Below, in pieces: positions 1-11,900 of a stretch of 64,000 nt of DNA. A program made the translations under genes and the position numbers. The notes beneath the pieces were generated by a model. That model was given only the letters and a program-made list of their open reading frames with translations, searched no databases and was not told where the DNA came from. The first letter of the stretch is position 1. Each line of letters opens with the position of its first letter. This DNA is from Nipponacmea schrenckii (taxonomy: Eukaryota > Mollusca > Gastropoda > Lottiidae), in NCBI GenBank assembly GCA_030562195.1, contig CM060199.1, forward strand, positions 30,152,338-30,216,337, read 5' to 3'.

Positions 1-442
1 CTCGACAATTTATGGTGAACAATATAGGGCCAGTACAGGTAACACTTAATAAATATCTTTTGAAGTCTGATTTTCAATCTTATAATACAGTATAATTATC
101 CTGCTCACACGACCACCTGTATTAAGAGCCCACCTCCAATTCCTATACGAGTTTTCAATGAAATTATTGACTGATCGGTGAAAACTATAAATTTTTGTAT
201 TTGGGAAAAGTAAGACTATCGTAAATTTATGAGAGTGTATCGGATGTTGTTATAAAAACCCAAAAATGTTTAACGCGTGTTACCGGATATTTAAATACAA
301 GTCAATAATGAAATTTTATTAATTTACGGTGTAGAATTTTGACATTGAAAACGATAAAACAGAATTGGGTATCCCATCGGTAGATCGGAGACAGAATGTA
401 AAACACAGCATAAACTCGACTACACATGTATAAATAAAGGTA
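1..442. other. Intergenic, no gene seen
   Basis: AT-rich sequence with only short chance open frames. No convincing exon, RNA gene or mobile-element end was seen before the repeat element that starts at about 443. Confidence 0.5.
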
Positions 443-2002
443 AGATAGCTTGCCAGGCAAGGTAACATACGTCCACTGGCAGAATTAAATTTGAATAATA
501 AATTGAGCAATAACTCAAAAAACAAGCACTGAAGTCAAGGGCAAAAACTCAAAAACTGTTCATGGAAAATTGTCAATTTAGAACTTGACCACCATCTTAT
601 CTATTTCAATACTCATTCCAAGTTTTATCAAATCTATTAAAAAAATGTAGCTTTTTTTGCACCCACAAAAATTTTTGACGCAATTTAACCAAGTCAAGGG
701 CAATAACTCAAAAAACATTCGTTAAAAAAAGTCGAAAATTCAAACTTGACTAATGTCTTATCAATTCTGATGCTTACAAAAAGTTCCATCAAAATCCTTT
801 GAAAATTAAAGCTTCTTATTGTAACCACAATATAATTTTGACTCAATTTCACGAAGTCAAGGGCAATAACTCAAAACCGTTCAATGAAAAACTGACAAAT
901 TCAAACTTGACTGAGGTCTAATCAATTCCAATACTCACACCAAGTTTCATCAAAATCCATTGAAAACTGGAGGATTTATTGCATCAAAACTAAAATTTTG
1001 ACAAGATCTTACTAAGTCAAGGGCAATAACTCAAAAACTGTTCATCAAAAACATGTCAATTCGAACTTGACCGCGTCTTATCAATTCCAATGATTACACC
1101 AAGTTTCATCAAAATCCATTGACAATTGGAGGATTTATTGCATCAACACTAAATTTTGACAAGATTTCACTAAGTCAAGGACAATAACTAAAAAACTGTT
1201 CATCAACAACATTGTCAAATTCATACTTGACCGCGTCTTATCGATTCCAATGCTTACAGCAAGTTTCATCAAAATCCATAGAAAATTGTAGCTTCTATTG
1301 TACCCACAATAAAATTTTGACACAATCTTACTAAGTCAAGGGCAATGACTAAAAAAAACGTTCATCCAAAAATCGTCAATTTCGAACTAGACTATCAATT
1401 TCAATACTCATACCAAGTTTCATTAAAAATCATTGAAAATTATAGTTTCTATTTCACCCACAATACAATTTTTACACAATTTACTTAGTCAAGGACAATA
1501 ACTCAAAACCCGTTCATTGAAAAATCTTCAAATTCGAACTTGACCGCCGTCTTATCAATTCCAATGCTCACACCAAATTTCATTTAAATCCATTAAGATT
1601 TGTAGCTTCTATTGTGTCTACAACAAATATAGAGGCAGGGGCAATAACTCAAAAGCTGTTCATCGAAAAATCGTCAAATTCGAATCTGACCACCGCCTAA
1701 TCAATTCCAATGCTCAGACCAAGTTTCATTCAAATCCATTGAAAATTGTAGCTTCTATTGCATCAACAATAAATTTTGACGTGATGTAAGTAAGTCAAGG
1801 GCAATAACTCAAAAACCGTTCATCGATAAATCTTCAAATTCGAACTTGACCGCCGTCTCAATTCCTATGCTCACACCAAGTTTCATTAAAATCCATCGAA
1901 AATTGTAGCTTCTATTGTGTCTACAACAAATGTTGACGGACCGACGGACGGACAGGAGCGACGACAATATACGTCCACATATTCATGTGGGCGTATAAAA
2001 AT
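443..2002 (+). mobile_element. Non-autonomous element with internal tandem repeats (copy A)
   Basis: The left end is the signature found elsewhere in the window (GATAGCTTGCCAGGCAAGG then TACGTCCACTGGC). The core is about nine divergent units of roughly 150-160 bp; each carries 'AAGGGCAATAACTC', then 'CGAACTTGACC', then 'CCAAGTTTCATCAAAATCC'. The right end has a GACGGACCGACGGACGG run and a terminal hairpin at 1968-1996 (TACGTCCACAT / ATGTGGGCGTA). No transposase or other long frame is present. The structure resembles bivalve elements with tandem-repeat cores (pearl/DTC84 type), some of which are thought to be Helentron-related; family membership is inference. Confidence 0.75.
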
Positions 2003-2790
2003 CCTATCATTTCCAAAATGTTGAAACAAAATGGTCTTGCAGTTTCTGTCATACGAGACCACCTTCATTCGGCGACCGATTTTGAATATTCCCTTGTGTG
2101 GTCTATGAATGCAGTTTTGACGTACACGATGAACTGTGGTTTGATCTCTGGACAATCAGGACCACGAAGTCGCGATCTTAACTTTTGAGGGAAAGAACTT
2201 ACGAGATGCAAACCTAAATAAAAATTTCGCTAATTTTTACTGACATATTCATCAGCCAATTCCGTGTCACCCTAAATATCAGATTTCGGGAAAGGGAGGG
2301 ATTGGTTCCCCTGGGTGTACAAGCAGGCCTTTTGTTACAAGCAAGCTTCGAATTTAATTGTTTAAAAAAATATATTGGGACTGAACGAAGTGTTAAAATA
2401 AAAAAATTGTTTTTTTTTTCACTGACATGCATGCTGAAAAGACAGACTGTGACAACATCTTTAGCCATTCGGGTTTATACAGAAGAACACTGTGGTCGTT
2501 TCGTTTTACTTCGGTTTTAAGTTTTGGTTGACAGATTAATAACAAACCAGATTACAAAAGCATTAGATTATATTATAGGCATTTATAACGAAGCACAAAA
2601 AAAAAAAAATAAAAAATAAAAGCGTACATAAACTGAAACTTTCTGGGGCGCCATCAATGCAGGGATACAACCCTTAAAATATTTTTGACCAGCTGGTGTA
2701 GGAAAGAAATTATCCTTTTAGTAGGTCTTAAACAATTAAAAGTTAATGCAAACCGGGAAATTAAATGGTTAACTTTACGTGTTAATATGT
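2003..2790. other. Intergenic, no gene seen
   Basis: Short open frames lie on both strands at 1985-2520, but none has family similarity or plausible codon structure. It includes a poly-A/AAAT tract near 2598-2620. It must hold the 3' UTR of the minus-strand gene ending at 2791, but no clear AATAAA was identified. Confidence 0.4.
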
Positions 2791-4599
2791 TCAAAGTTCT
2801 GTTTTAGTTACAGTCACTGTAATATCTGGACTTTGGGTCAGATGTTTCGATTGACATCGTCGATACATCATGAAAGTGTTTCCGAGCAGATCAGTCCAGG
2901 ATCCACCAAGAACTCGTTTGGTTGAAGATTTATCACTGAGGATATTATCTGCATCATTATTACCAGTCTCAACGTACATTGATCGAAACGTTGCGAAAGG
3001 GTGTGTTTCCTTGTTTTTCTTCAAATCCAGTTCGTAGACCTGTAAAGTAGTTTTGCTGGGTGATGGAATTACCTTCAGGGTTGTCTTACTGTTGTCATCA
3101 TAGGTTATTTCCATAGTCAAATCTTGTGGATTGATGTTTACTTTGTTGATAGAGACAGCAGGTCGAAAGTCATCTACTTTTGTCTGTCCTAAGATGACGG
3201 ACGTTCCGAAGGGAATCCAATCAAATTGTGATGGAGTTTTATAAAGCAATCGCATATTTCCATCTTGGTATAAAACAAAAACCTGAGCATATCCACCTGT
3301 TTGAAGGTTTGCTATCCGGAAGTATGCAATGTCGTTCCATACGTCTTGGCTTGTTGTCAGTGTTAATTCCATACTCTCTGGAGCCTGCCACCAAAAGTCG
3401 ATCCTAATGGCTTCTATCCGTAATGTGCTCGACTCGTAGATAGAAACTACTTGGTCTGGACCCATATATCTTCTTTCCATTTTAAAATTAGTTAGAATCT
3501 GGTCACTGACTGTCGACTGAACATCAATAAAAATGTAGTTGTTGACATCTTCTTTCCAAGTGAAGTCAGGAACTTCCCAAGTATAGGCGGTTACTGACGA
3601 GTCAAACGTTACTGGATCCAAAGTTATAACGCTTCCATTTCTATGAAGATAGCGGATTGTTACTTTAGTTGGTGCTACTGGTGGTTCCATATTCATGAAC
3701 AATTTAGATCCAATATTAGAATCAATGTAGCCATTTTTCCGTCCTTTCAGAATAAATGTTACTAACATCTGGGTAGTATCGGAACTTTTTTGTGTGAATT
3801 GAAGTGTGGAGGCATTTGAGGTCTGGACAGCAGATGTGGGCGATATAACCACGTCTTCATACAACCAGTAAATTGGGGTTAAAAATGGACAGTTTGAAGT
3901 ATCCGGACCTCGCATATTCATAGAGGTGTTGTATAGAGGAGCAGTAGCAGTGATCTCATATTCCGCTATACCCTTATTGAAAATTGCTACATCGACGTTG
4001 TCTTCCTCGGTGCACATTGTGGAATAACTCATTTGTACAGCCTTACTGTCAATAAGTCCTGGCATTGCTATAACACTTGGTAGAGTGTCAATACACTTCA
4101 GATAACAGGTAAATGTATCATTGCTCACTTCATTGTCCAAAACATCAAATTTCAAAACATCCACTTCAACGCCAAAATTGTCAGCTGCGATCACATTGAT
4201 TTCTATGCTGTGTTGGCCGGCTTCGAGGTATAAGGGTTGACCAATTCGGCCGGAAGGTGAAAACACGTTCCAGTTGTATCCATAATTTGATCCTGCAACT
4301 GACTGGAAAGTTCCAATGACATCATTATCAACTTTCATCTGAATCGTATCCGCTGGTCCGTCGTTAGAAGTTAAAACCTCTTCTAGGATTACAGATGTTG
4401 GTTTAATTAAACAGAAATCATAAGTCACATAGTCATTTTGGTGTAGATAAAGCGTTTGGCCATTGGACGCCCTGGAACGATAGTGCTTCGGAAAACTTGA
4501 AGTGGTGCTTTCAGCTTCTATTACAACCGTGACAGATCGAACTTCTTTCAGCCATGTGACTAACAACACTAAAATTATATTCCCGGTAAAATTTGCCAT
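2791..4599 (-). CDS. Secreted protein with N-terminal CBM-like domain, 602 aa
   Basis: An uninterrupted 602-residue frame with a hydrophobic N-terminus (residues 1-22) typical of a signal peptide. Residues about 24-155 form a beta-rich domain opening with 'IEAES' and containing 'SNDGPADTIQMKVDND', 'YNWNVFSPSG', 'LYLEAGQHSI' and 'FGVEVDVLKF', the pattern of CBM6/CBM35-type galactose-binding-like folds. The same domain occurs twice in the divergent neighbour at 5245-6168. The remaining 450 residues are beta-rich, with scattered cysteines and N-glycosylation sequons, and end in a cysteine-bearing block 'MMYRRCQSKHL'; I cannot name this part. The protein is likely extracellular; carbohydrate binding is inferred and no catalytic motif is visible. 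It appears intronless, unlike CFAP61 and ERMARD nearby, which could reflect retroposition or a genuinely single-exon family. Confidence 0.8.
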   Translation of the reverse strand: MANFTGNIILVLLVTWLKEVRSVTVVIEAESTTSSFPKHYRSRASNGQTLYLHQNDYVTYDFCLIKPTSVILEEVLTSNDGPADTIQMKVDNDVIGTFQSVAGSNYGYNWNVFSPSGRIGQPLYLEAGQHSIEINVIAADNFGVEVDVLKFDVLDNEVSNDTFTCYLKCIDTLPSVIAMPGLIDSKAVQMSYSTMCTEEDNVDVAIFNKGIAEYEITATAPLYNTSMNMRGPDTSNCPFLTPIYWLYEDVVISPTSAVQTSNASTLQFTQKSSDTTQMLVTFILKGRKNGYIDSNIGSKLFMNMEPPVAPTKVTIRYLHRNGSVITLDPVTFDSSVTAYTWEVPDFTWKEDVNNYIFIDVQSTVSDQILTNFKMERRYMGPDQVVSIYESSTLRIEAIRIDFWWQAPESMELTLTTSQDVWNDIAYFRIANLQTGGYAQVFVLYQDGNMRLLYKTPSQFDWIPFGTSVILGQTKVDDFRPAVSINKVNINPQDLTMEITYDDNSKTTLKVIPSPSKTTLQVYELDLKKNKETHPFATFRSMYVETGNNDADNILSDKSSTKRVLGGSWTDLLGNTFMMYRRCQSKHLTQSPDITVTVTKTEL

Positions 4600-5244
4600 G
4601 TTGTTATTACGAACATCAAATCACGAATGGTTGGGCGATGTTTTAAGATTGGTATTATATTCTAGTCTACAGAACGTTTGATCTATTGATGTTTCTTGAT
4701 GGATGACGTTACAAGCCATTGTGAACAAACAAATAATTATATGAAATGAACTTTTCGGTAGGTTAAAGGTGCTTGATAACATCTCAAATTACCATTTTGA
4801 TTTTAAATTGCTCTTAATACTATTAAATTGGTATACAATTCCTATACCATTGAAGTAATTCAGTAGTTTGGCCCAATTTTATTGTGTCTCACCAGATTAT
4901 TATTGATAATAAAATGCTCAAACGATGGATGCCACACTTTTGTATTTTATCACTATTGGTAGGTATCATAATATACAAATTCATTAATATTTCAATATAC
5001 ATTTATAAGTAACATAGCTTTTCATCTAACCCTTAACGAATTCAGTTATGATAAATCATGCAAGTTTTATGAAAAACGATTTTTGCGTTCAGCATACCTT
5101 ATTAATTAAAACAAATGTATGCAGATTAATTAATTAATTTTAATGTTTTCATTAGCTATTGCCACATGTGACGTGATCACCCAAATAAAAGGTGAGTTAA
5201 TATTTTGAAATTCGTATTTTCTGGGCGACTGTCTCTTATACAAG
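4600..5244. promoter_or_regulatory. Shared 5' region between two divergent secreted-protein genes
   Basis: A 645-bp region separates the start codons of the two head-to-head CBM-like genes. On the minus side, a TATA-like AATATAATA lies about 55 bp upstream of the 4599 start. On the plus side, CAAATAAAAGG lies at about 5182-5192, some 55-60 bp before the ATG at 5245, preceded by a CACATGTGACGTGATCAC block at about 5163-5180. Shared regulation is inferred from the arrangement only. Confidence 0.4.
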
Positions 5245-6168
5245 ATGGTGTCTGTAATGGTAGTAATAGTTTGTTTTCATTCTCTATTGTTGACCAACGA
5301 AGTAATCGCAGCAGTAGTTTCCATAGAAGGGGAGAACAACAAAAACGTCATCAATTCAAGATCAGGCGCGTCGAATCAACAGACCCTTCAGTTAGGTGAA
5401 TATGACAAAGCAACCTATGAACTCTGTCTGACGGAAAGTGCTCTAGTTAAAGTGAAGAATATCAGATATTCAAACGATGGAGGAGCAGATGGAATAGATG
5501 TCATAGTTAATGACGATAGCATCGGCAGTTTCGTATCAACGGGGGAGTCAAATAATGGACTTAATTGGAACGTTTTTAATACATCAGGTGAGATCGGACA
5601 GCTTTATTTGGATTCTGGTAGACATAAATTATACATAGATGTTAAATCTGCTGATCAGTATGGTATTGAGATAGATAACATACAGTTAGAAGTTGACAAT
5701 GACGATGACCAAAATACCATCAATTGTTGTTACAGACATATATCAATTGAAGGAGAAGACATCAAAGAAGAGTTTACTATCAATTACCGTTCAAATGCAA
5801 GCAACTCAAAAGTTCTTAAACTGAACAACGGAGACGAAGCTTCCTTCAAATTTTGTGTTCCTGCAACTACACTAGTTGTTCTTGAAAACATCCTGAGTTC
5901 CAATGATGGTCAAGCCGACAACATAACAGTCAAATTGGACGATACAGAACTCGGGACTTTCAAATCTATAGGGGGCTCAAATGGTGGACAGAATTGGAAC
6001 GAGTTTTTCAGTTCAGGACAAATTGGAGCGGAGCAGACTCTGCAAAAAGGTGAGCACACGGTGACTATAGTGGTTGCTACGGATACCTATGGAGTGGAAA
6101 TAGATGTTCTAGAATTTTGTATGCTTGGAACAGGCATAAACGGAAAGGATGATGTAAATTGCAAGTAA
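5245..6168 (+). CDS. Secreted protein with two CBM-like domains, 307 aa
   Basis: An intact single-exon frame. The chosen ATG gives a signal peptide (residues 1 to about 24, ending near 'NEVIAA'). Two copies of the same domain follow, roughly residues 26-135 and 167-302. Each begins 'SIEGE', has 'SNDG.AD', an aspartate-rich strand, 'SN.G.NWN.F..SG.IG' and 'YGIEID' or 'YGVEID', and ends with a cysteine-bearing tail. The domain matches residues 24-155 of the divergent neighbour at 2791-4599, so the two are paralogues. It is probably an extracellular lectin-like or matrix protein; the ligand is unknown. AATAAA at 6223-6228 fits a poly(A) signal 55 bp past the stop. Confidence 0.8.
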   Translation: MVSVMVVIVCFHSLLLTNEVIAAVVSIEGENNKNVINSRSGASNQQTLQLGEYDKATYELCLTESALVKVKNIRYSNDGGADGIDVIVNDDSIGSFVSTGESNNGLNWNVFNTSGEIGQLYLDSGRHKLYIDVKSADQYGIEIDNIQLEVDNDDDQNTINCCYRHISIEGEDIKEEFTINYRSNASNSKVLKLNNGDEASFKFCVPATTLVVLENILSSNDGQADNITVKLDDTELGTFKSIGGSNGGQNWNEFFSSGQIGAEQTLQKGEHTVTIVVATDTYGVEIDVLEFCMLGTGINGKDDVNCK

Positions 6169-6323
6169 AATAATCTAACAACGATTTAAACTACGGTACA
6201 TGAAGGGATATTTTTCTTACTGAATAAATTCAACGTTATTCTTTTAATGTAAAACTGCAAAATAAAGTAAAATCTTGAAAGCATTCAAATTATTTTGAGC
6301 ATGCATACTCTTAGAAATTAATC

Positions 6324-6650
6324 AAGATAGCTTGCCAGGCAATGTAATATACGCCCACTGGCGAATTTGAACAATAAATTGGGAAATATTAAAAAAAACA
6401 TTAATTAATATTTTTTCAATGCCATTGCTCGCACCAAATTTCATCAAAATCCTTTGAAACCTGCAGCTTCTATGAACCTACAATACCATTTTGACTTTAC
6501 TACTGTCTTATCAATTCCAATGCTCATACCAAGTTTCATTTAAATCCATATAAAATTGTACCTTCTATAGTGTCTACAACAGATGTTAACGGATCGACGG
6601 ACCGACAGAGCCGGGCGACGACAATATACTTCCACATTTTAATGTAAAAA
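6324..6650 (+). mobile_element. Short copy of the internally repeated element (copy B)
   Basis: It has the same left end (GATAGCTTGCCAGGCAATG, then TACGCCCACTGGC) and the same right end (GGATCGACGGACCGACAGAG, then CGACGACAATATAC), but only one to two degenerate core units between them. It lies just 3' of the gene ending at 6168. Confidence 0.7.
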
Positions 6651-8978
6651 TAGCAGGAAAACATACCAGATTTAATTCCAAGAATTGAAAAAAGTGAGTC
6701 ACCTTCGGTTTATTGGTGCAAAGGCAACTTCATTTTCGCCATAGGAGAAGATTGTTAATATATATATATATACATACATACATAGCAGAGAGGAACTTGC
6801 TGATCTCTCTGCCTCAAGATGTTGGGAGCTTAGTAAAACGAATGCTAAATCTTTCACCACATCGTTCGCCTGAGCTATCGTCCCACTAAGAAATCTTCGG
6901 CTCATTCCGTAAGTCATGCGGTGGTAAATGAGTGAATAGCGTCATTGTCAGAGCTAATAGACAAGTTGTATTTTTGTGGTAAATTGGTAGGGATTTTGTC
7001 AACGAAAAAAAAACATTCATCTTTCCAAATAAATCGAGGTTTGGTAGATTCGGGGTATGTAAATACGTTTAAAACCCCCGCATCCGCGGGTGCGGAAAAT
7101 CCCAAGTTTTAGGTGCCTAGTTTTTCCTGACTCTCCCCCAGGCGTATCTGTCTAAATAGCTATCAGAGGCTGGGAATAGAATCAGCAAGTTTAGGACTAC
7201 CAATCAAAATGGCGGATAACGAAGATAATCTCTTGCCTCAAGCTATTGAGGCGACAATACTATATATGGTCGAATTTCCCTTTTATAAATACATGTGAAT
7301 TTTGCAGAATTTTGCAGCGTATAGGCGTGGGTATTCTTGCAATTGTTCAAAAAGTTTATCCTTCAAGTTTTCAATTGGTCTGTTACTTTATTCGGCTCAG
7401 CAAAATAAACTAAAAAGAGACAATTCCCTGGTTATGTCGCAAAATAAACAAAATACAACTATCTTTACTGGTACGACAGCATTGAAACAAGAATGATAAA
7501 CATAAAACCTGAAAATAAAACAGGTTGACAGCGCGAAATTAACATAAAATTACCTTGGTAACATCTTCTTTCGTTACTTTCTTGCTAATCTTCTCCATTA
7601 ATTCTTTGACCGTTCACGTGATCAAGCAAATTCTGTCCAAAGCTGCGTTTGGTGACTGGTCTTAAAATTGCCCGGCTCAAATACAGTACTGAATACATTT
7701 CTGGATTTTGAAAATCATTTTTAATTCATCTCATTCGACGGAATAAAGTTGGAGGAAAAGAAACTGTCAATTATTCTTTATTTTGGTCATAAGAAGTTTC
7801 ATGAAAATCGGTCGAAATCTATAACATTTTGAAACGAATGAAAAACGGATTAATGTGCCGACAATACAAAAATTCGAACTTTTATGCATTCCACAATCGG
7901 TAAAAAAACGTATTTTACGTTAAAATGTGAACAGATGGACACACGTGAGAGCGGACATGTACGTCCGCATAGCAAGATCAGCATGGGCGTATATACAAAT
8001 AGTATTGACTGTCCGGGTTGAGGGGGGCGGCGCAATCCTTCTTTAAGGGATGGACATTGATCTCAGGAATTTTCTAAAATTCTGACATAATAATCAAACA
8101 AAATTGAACCAAACATGTTACATTAAAAATTTAATTGAAGTTTGAATCTGAATAAATAATTTCTTTCAAAATATTCAAATATATTTACAAATTAAAATTA
8201 AATATATCTACAATTTTATCATTCATTATTATTCATTATCTATACATATTTTTAAATTGATAGAATTTTAATTTGTTTCTTGTTCTACTAGATCCTTCTA
8301 CATCTGATCGAAAAGAATTGACTTATATATAACAAAGTTGACGTGGTGAATTTAACCAAATTTAATTTAACTGTTCATTTTGTTAGAGAAGTCTTACTTT
8401 TTATTTTTAATTGCTATTAAATCAGATGTCAATATGAAAAGTGATATAGGTAGCTAACATATTATACATGACTATATACACTGGGCAACTCAAATCATAA
8501 ACAAAATAGTTCTGAGTTGAATTGTATAGAGAAATTATTTTCTGTGGTCCAATGAGTATTTTCAAGTTTCAAATTAGATTCCAAATAGCCCAACATAAAC
8601 CTTGATAAAACAGCCACGTGATCAAGTGATTCATAATTTTAAGATTGGATGTTGTAAAAATTCTATCTACTTTAAGTTTTGGTGAAACACTTGTGTCTAG
8701 GATCATAAAGGTACAATAATTGAATATGATGGATACTGTATGTGTATTGGATGTGAATTAATAAGGCCAATAGAGATAATATAATACTGCCGCATTTCAG
8801 ATATCTGACTGGTGATTTCACACCATACCAGGTTTGGCATACATTGGTAAATGATAATAATTATAACTTAAGAAATTGAGTAGTCTAGTTTCTACAGCAT
8901 GTTTTGCTCCACTAAGTTTATATATCTCATTCAATTCATCATGTTGTTTACTGTTTAACTGTAAATAAAACATGATAT
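6651..8978. other. Intergenic region downstream of CFAP61; one degenerate element end
   Basis: No convincing gene. A TATATA/CATACA tract lies at about 6757-6783. A degenerate right end of the internally repeated family lies at about 7923-7999 (GGACATGTACGTCCGCAT ... ATGGGCGTATA). On the minus strand at about 7548-7595 a short open stretch ends in a donor-like GTAAT, and on the plus strand at 7208-7297 a 29-codon frame starts ATGGCGGATAACG; neither could be extended. The 3' UTR of CFAP61 should lie at the right end, with a possible minus-strand AATAAA at 8400-8405. Confidence 0.4.
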
Positions 8979-11900
8979 TTACAGTAATATTTCATTTTCA
9001 TCCTGGTTTAAAAACAAAACAGGGTACAGAACTCTGCCATTGACAAATGCAATCATGCCAAGAGTATTGTTTTGGGTCTTGAGTATATGTAAAAAAAAAC
9101 TTTAGAGGTACTAAAAAATATTGCAAAATTCTTTATGAAATACCTCTATACTTTCTATATCTAATATTGTCTTTTCTGTATATTGCAGTTGTCATTTAAA
9201 TTGCAAATGCTGATAAGTCTTGAAACACATGAATCTTAAGGCTCAAATTTCAACTGTTTAGTGTTTTAAGTTTATCACCTAAAATGAATGCAAAACCTGA
9301 AAATATTTCATTAAAAAGGGGATTTGATAAAAAGTTTGGTACATACCGACATTTCTTCATCAATAAATTGTCTAATTTGATCTTCTAATGTTTCTTTTCC
9401 TTCCTCCTAAAAAAAAGTTTAGATATAAAATATTACCTTCACAGTTTATCTCAATCTAAGGGATTGTTAAGAGGTTTTCTAAAATTTTTAATATGTATTA
9501 TATTGGGAACAATTTGCATCAATTGACACCATTATGTCAGATGTCTGAATTTCCTGATAAAAAATAAATGTTTGATGACTTAAGTTATTCTCAAAATATG
9601 CTTGTATCACATATGGCGTCATCAAAAACTTATTTTGCAGGAATCACAGAAGTCTAACTGAAGATTGCGATGTTGGAATGATGCAAGTTGTTGTTATCTT
9701 GAATTTTTATAAAACTGGAAGAAGATCTAAATGGACTAAATATGATATTAAAAAATAGGTCTCAGTGCTTCCATTACTTACAGGACTGGTGATGAGAAGT
9801 TCCCTCAATTCATCTCTTAAATCAGAAAATCTATCATGATATAGACCTACACACCAACTCTCTTTAAAATAGCTGAAAGAATAAATTTCATATTTTTTTA
9901 ACATCTGTACATCCACGAACTTTGTGAATAAATTTCCATAATTCATAAACATATGCTCACTTTAACATGAACTTAATGACTTTAACATACATTAGTTGAA
10001 AAGGTCTTGTGTAAGATTTTTTAATTCAGGATTGCAGGGTTAACATAAGAAAATTCTAATTGACCACAGTTTTTAAAAAATCTATTACAAACATTGTGAA
10101 GTTATAAAAACTTGCTATTCCAGATAGCTAGTGTTAACAAGAGGGCACAAACTTTCAAACTTCTTTTTCATTTAAACAAACTAATAGAGCTCTATATCCC
10201 ATGCTTTGAAATGACAATGTCCACCAATATGGAGTAAGGGGTACGCACTGCATTTGCTTGATAAATTATTTTACCTGTAAAAGTCTGTAATGAGACCTTC
10301 ATCAAATCTGGACACTAAGTTATTCAGATATTTCTCATGTAAACCATAGAGACATAGTAAATTACTACAGGTGATATCCTATCAATATAAAACACATTCA
10401 CTATGTTATATGTACTACATATATACATGTATATATCACACTTTCAATCTGAATTGTGAGTAATATGTGAAGGCAAAATTTTGTATATATGATGATATTT
10501 TTCTATTTATTCAAATTTGGTGTCATAAATTGTAATTTATTGACAAACACTAATTAAAAAGTGGTGCATTTGATCGTTTAAAGCTAAACCAGGCATTGGC
10601 ACATCTGGTCCAGGACAGGCCCAATACTGTTAATGAATGTGTTCATATGGTTGCGAATATATAAGCAATTGAGTGAAAATTGTTTATAGAAATGGTAGGA
10701 CAATTCAAGTCAATTGATTTTAATGAATGGAAAAATATACTCCATCAAAACAAAAGAATGAGCCTTGAACATCATTCTTGGCAAATCAGTTTCCACTAAG
10801 CTGAGTTAATGTCACATTATAAATCATAAATAACTGAAACCAAATTGATATTAGCATCAAAACAATTGAAATAATAATTTGCAAGTAGTATTATATCAAC
10901 AATCAGGAATCCCTTTAGGTCACCTGACATGGTGTACATACATTATAAGATTTAACCCTTCCTGAGCTAGAGATATTGATGTGAAATTCCATGCTTGTGC
11001 TTAGGCAATCCTAGACCAATTTCAGAAATGTTGGAAGGGGTTATTCAATCCTCTTCAGAAAGTTTGTTGTTATTAGCAGTTTTTTTAAACTGCCCACGCA
11101 TACTTGTTATAAAGTATAATATGTGTGTTTAAAGGGTTTGTTTGAAATGAAAAATTGTTGTTACCATGGTAACAAAATGGCGTTGAATGTGGCAAAATTT
11201 CATTCTAATTTTTCTTTTGAAATATTGGGGTCATCAATATAATAGTACAGGGATGTTATGACATTAAGTCTAATACAATGACAATTGTTGTTATTATGAT
11301 GATTATTAGTTACCTGTTTTGCTAGACAAGTTATTGTTTGTATACTGTTATAAAGATTAACATGTACTCTAAAATAACCTGTCTCTGAATCAGGTTCTCC
11401 TGTCACTAATTCTTTACCCTAGAACAGAAATAATCATATATTTGTGGGACAGTGGCATTAGCCTGCTCTTTTTGTGATTTCCAACTATTGAGGAATAGCC
11501 TGTCGCACACGGGGACAAGATTTTAAATTGCAAGCAAACAGAAAAAAATATTGGCTTGGAATCCAGGTAAAAAGTGCCATTTTAAGTTGCTACTTACATA
11601 ATCTTCATTAGCCATTTGTGTTTCTAATGGAACATCTATACCAGGTTTCTTCACATGAAGGTAATTATAGCCACCTATGAAAAAAAACAACTGATTTTTT
11701 TATTTTTAGACTAATGATTTTGACCAAAAAAACTATGGACATCCATCATCATCAATGATTCTCACAACAATCAGCAGCTTGTTTCTATTTAACTGGAGAC
11801 AAACTAGGTGTCAAACTATAGTTCGAGAGGAGCTGTATACTGTTTAAGATTATTTTACCTGGTAACTTGGTGACTTGTATTTTAGGTGCTCGATATAAAG

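Noticed and set aside
7208..7297. 29-codon plus-strand frame starting ATGGCGGATAACG
   Set aside because: Looks start-like but ends quickly and no donor or further exon was found.
7548..7595. Minus-strand stretch 'MEKISKKVTKEDVTK' with a donor-like GTAAT
   Set aside because: Too short and no following exon identified; could be a real first exon but cannot be supported.
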